DNA of 5,931 nt, taken from Calditrichaceae bacterium. Its GTDB lineage: Bacteria; Calditrichota; Calditrichia; Calditrichales; Calditrichaceae. The notes under the pieces are model-generated. The model made no database searches. It saw only the letters and a list, made by a program, of their open reading frames with translations, and was not told the DNA's origin. Positions within the stretch are counted from its first letter, which is position 1, and each line of letters starts with the position of its first letter. The stretch is from assembly GCA_030622395.1 (NCBI GenBank), contig JAUXGF010000206.1:1-5931 (forward strand), in the 5' to 3' direction. Positions 5,747-5,931 of the stretch are shown here, one piece after another. The position numbers were made by a program, and so were the translations under genes.

Positions 5747-5800
5747 AGGCTCTAAGTATTTAAAAGTAAATTTTCTCTTTGTGTCTTGGTGTCTTCGTGG
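5747..5800 (-). repeat. Second, inverted copy of the window-start element
   Basis: The reverse complement of these 54 bp matches positions 1-54 at 48 of 54 bases without gaps. The array units are again CACNAAGA, with fourth bases G, C, A instead of G, A, T. Only one TTAGAGCC unit of the right arm is present before the sequence turns into the GC-rich palindrome, so this copy is truncated or interrupted. It ends 36 bp before the next gene. Confidence 0.85.
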
Positions 5801-5836
5801 CATTCTTGTTCTTTTATAGAAAAATGGAGATAGAAA

Positions 5837-5931
5837 ATGGAAATGAAAGGAATTGCCGTTATTGCTGCGCCAAAATTTGTACGCAGCGAATTTGGCGATA
5901 GGTTTGATGAGTGGATGAATTCATTACCCGA
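5837..5931 (+). CDS. DUF2378-like protein, paralogue of the preceding gene (5' part only)
   Basis: Only the first 31 codons are inside the window; the gene runs off the right end. The translation aligns without gaps to the start of the protein at 5031-5585 with 22 of 31 residues identical (shared PKFV, then FGDRFDEW, NSLP), and the DNA is identical at 75 of 95 positions. GGAG at 5826-5829 is well spaced for ATG 5837. ATG 5824 is out of this frame. Whether the gene is complete beyond the edge cannot be seen. Confidence 0.7.
   Translation, partial: MEMKGIAVIAAPKFVRSEFGDRFDEWMNSLP

Overview
The window reads as ordinary bacterial chromosome of moderate-to-low GC. It holds five complete genes and one partial gene, all on the + strand, separated by intergenic DNA unusually rich in short repeats. 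The organism cannot be named with confidence. The gene content (a B12-dependent mutase without its own cobalamin domain, and a DUF2378-like protein) and the dispersed intergenic repeats fit an uncultured anaerobic lineage (Omnitrophota, Bacteroidota/Ignavibacteria relatives or Desulfobacterota are all possible). This is inference from general familiarity, not from a marker gene.

Layout. A repeat element (1-69) precedes a two-gene two-component operon: a soluble histidine kinase with a degenerate cyclic-nucleotide-binding-like domain (113-1474), overlapped by 14 bp by a single-domain response regulator (1461-1943). A 388-bp gene-free stretch with an inverted repeat and a perfect palindrome follows. 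Next comes the large (catalytic) subunit of methylmalonyl-CoA mutase (2332-4005). A 467-bp gene-free stretch packed with repeats separates it from methylmalonyl-CoA epimerase (4473-4877). A 184-aa protein resembling the TIGR02265/DUF2378 family lies at 5031-5585. After another repeat-filled gap, the start of a close paralogue of that protein (5837 onward) runs off the end.

How the genes work together. The epimerase interconverts (S)- and (R)-methylmalonyl-CoA and the mutase interconverts (R)-methylmalonyl-CoA and succinyl-CoA, so these two genes are consecutive steps of the propionyl-CoA/succinyl-CoA route. The mutase needs a separate cobalamin-binding small subunit, which is not in the window. 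The kinase and regulator are clearly a pair; nothing in the sequence ties them to the mutase genes. The two DUF2378-like genes look like a local duplication.

Most unusual signal. At least four intergenic repeat families with unrelated core sequences (CACNAAGA, GGAGTNNT, GAACNNNT, TGGYTNAA) share the same 8-bp period, and three of the four occur as pairs of inverted arrays. In addition, three perfect 16-bp palindromes share the frame TCCCGA-NNNN-TCGGGA with different self-complementary centres. The repeats occupy intergenic DNA, apart from one array that starts 4 bp before, and runs through, the epimerase stop codon.
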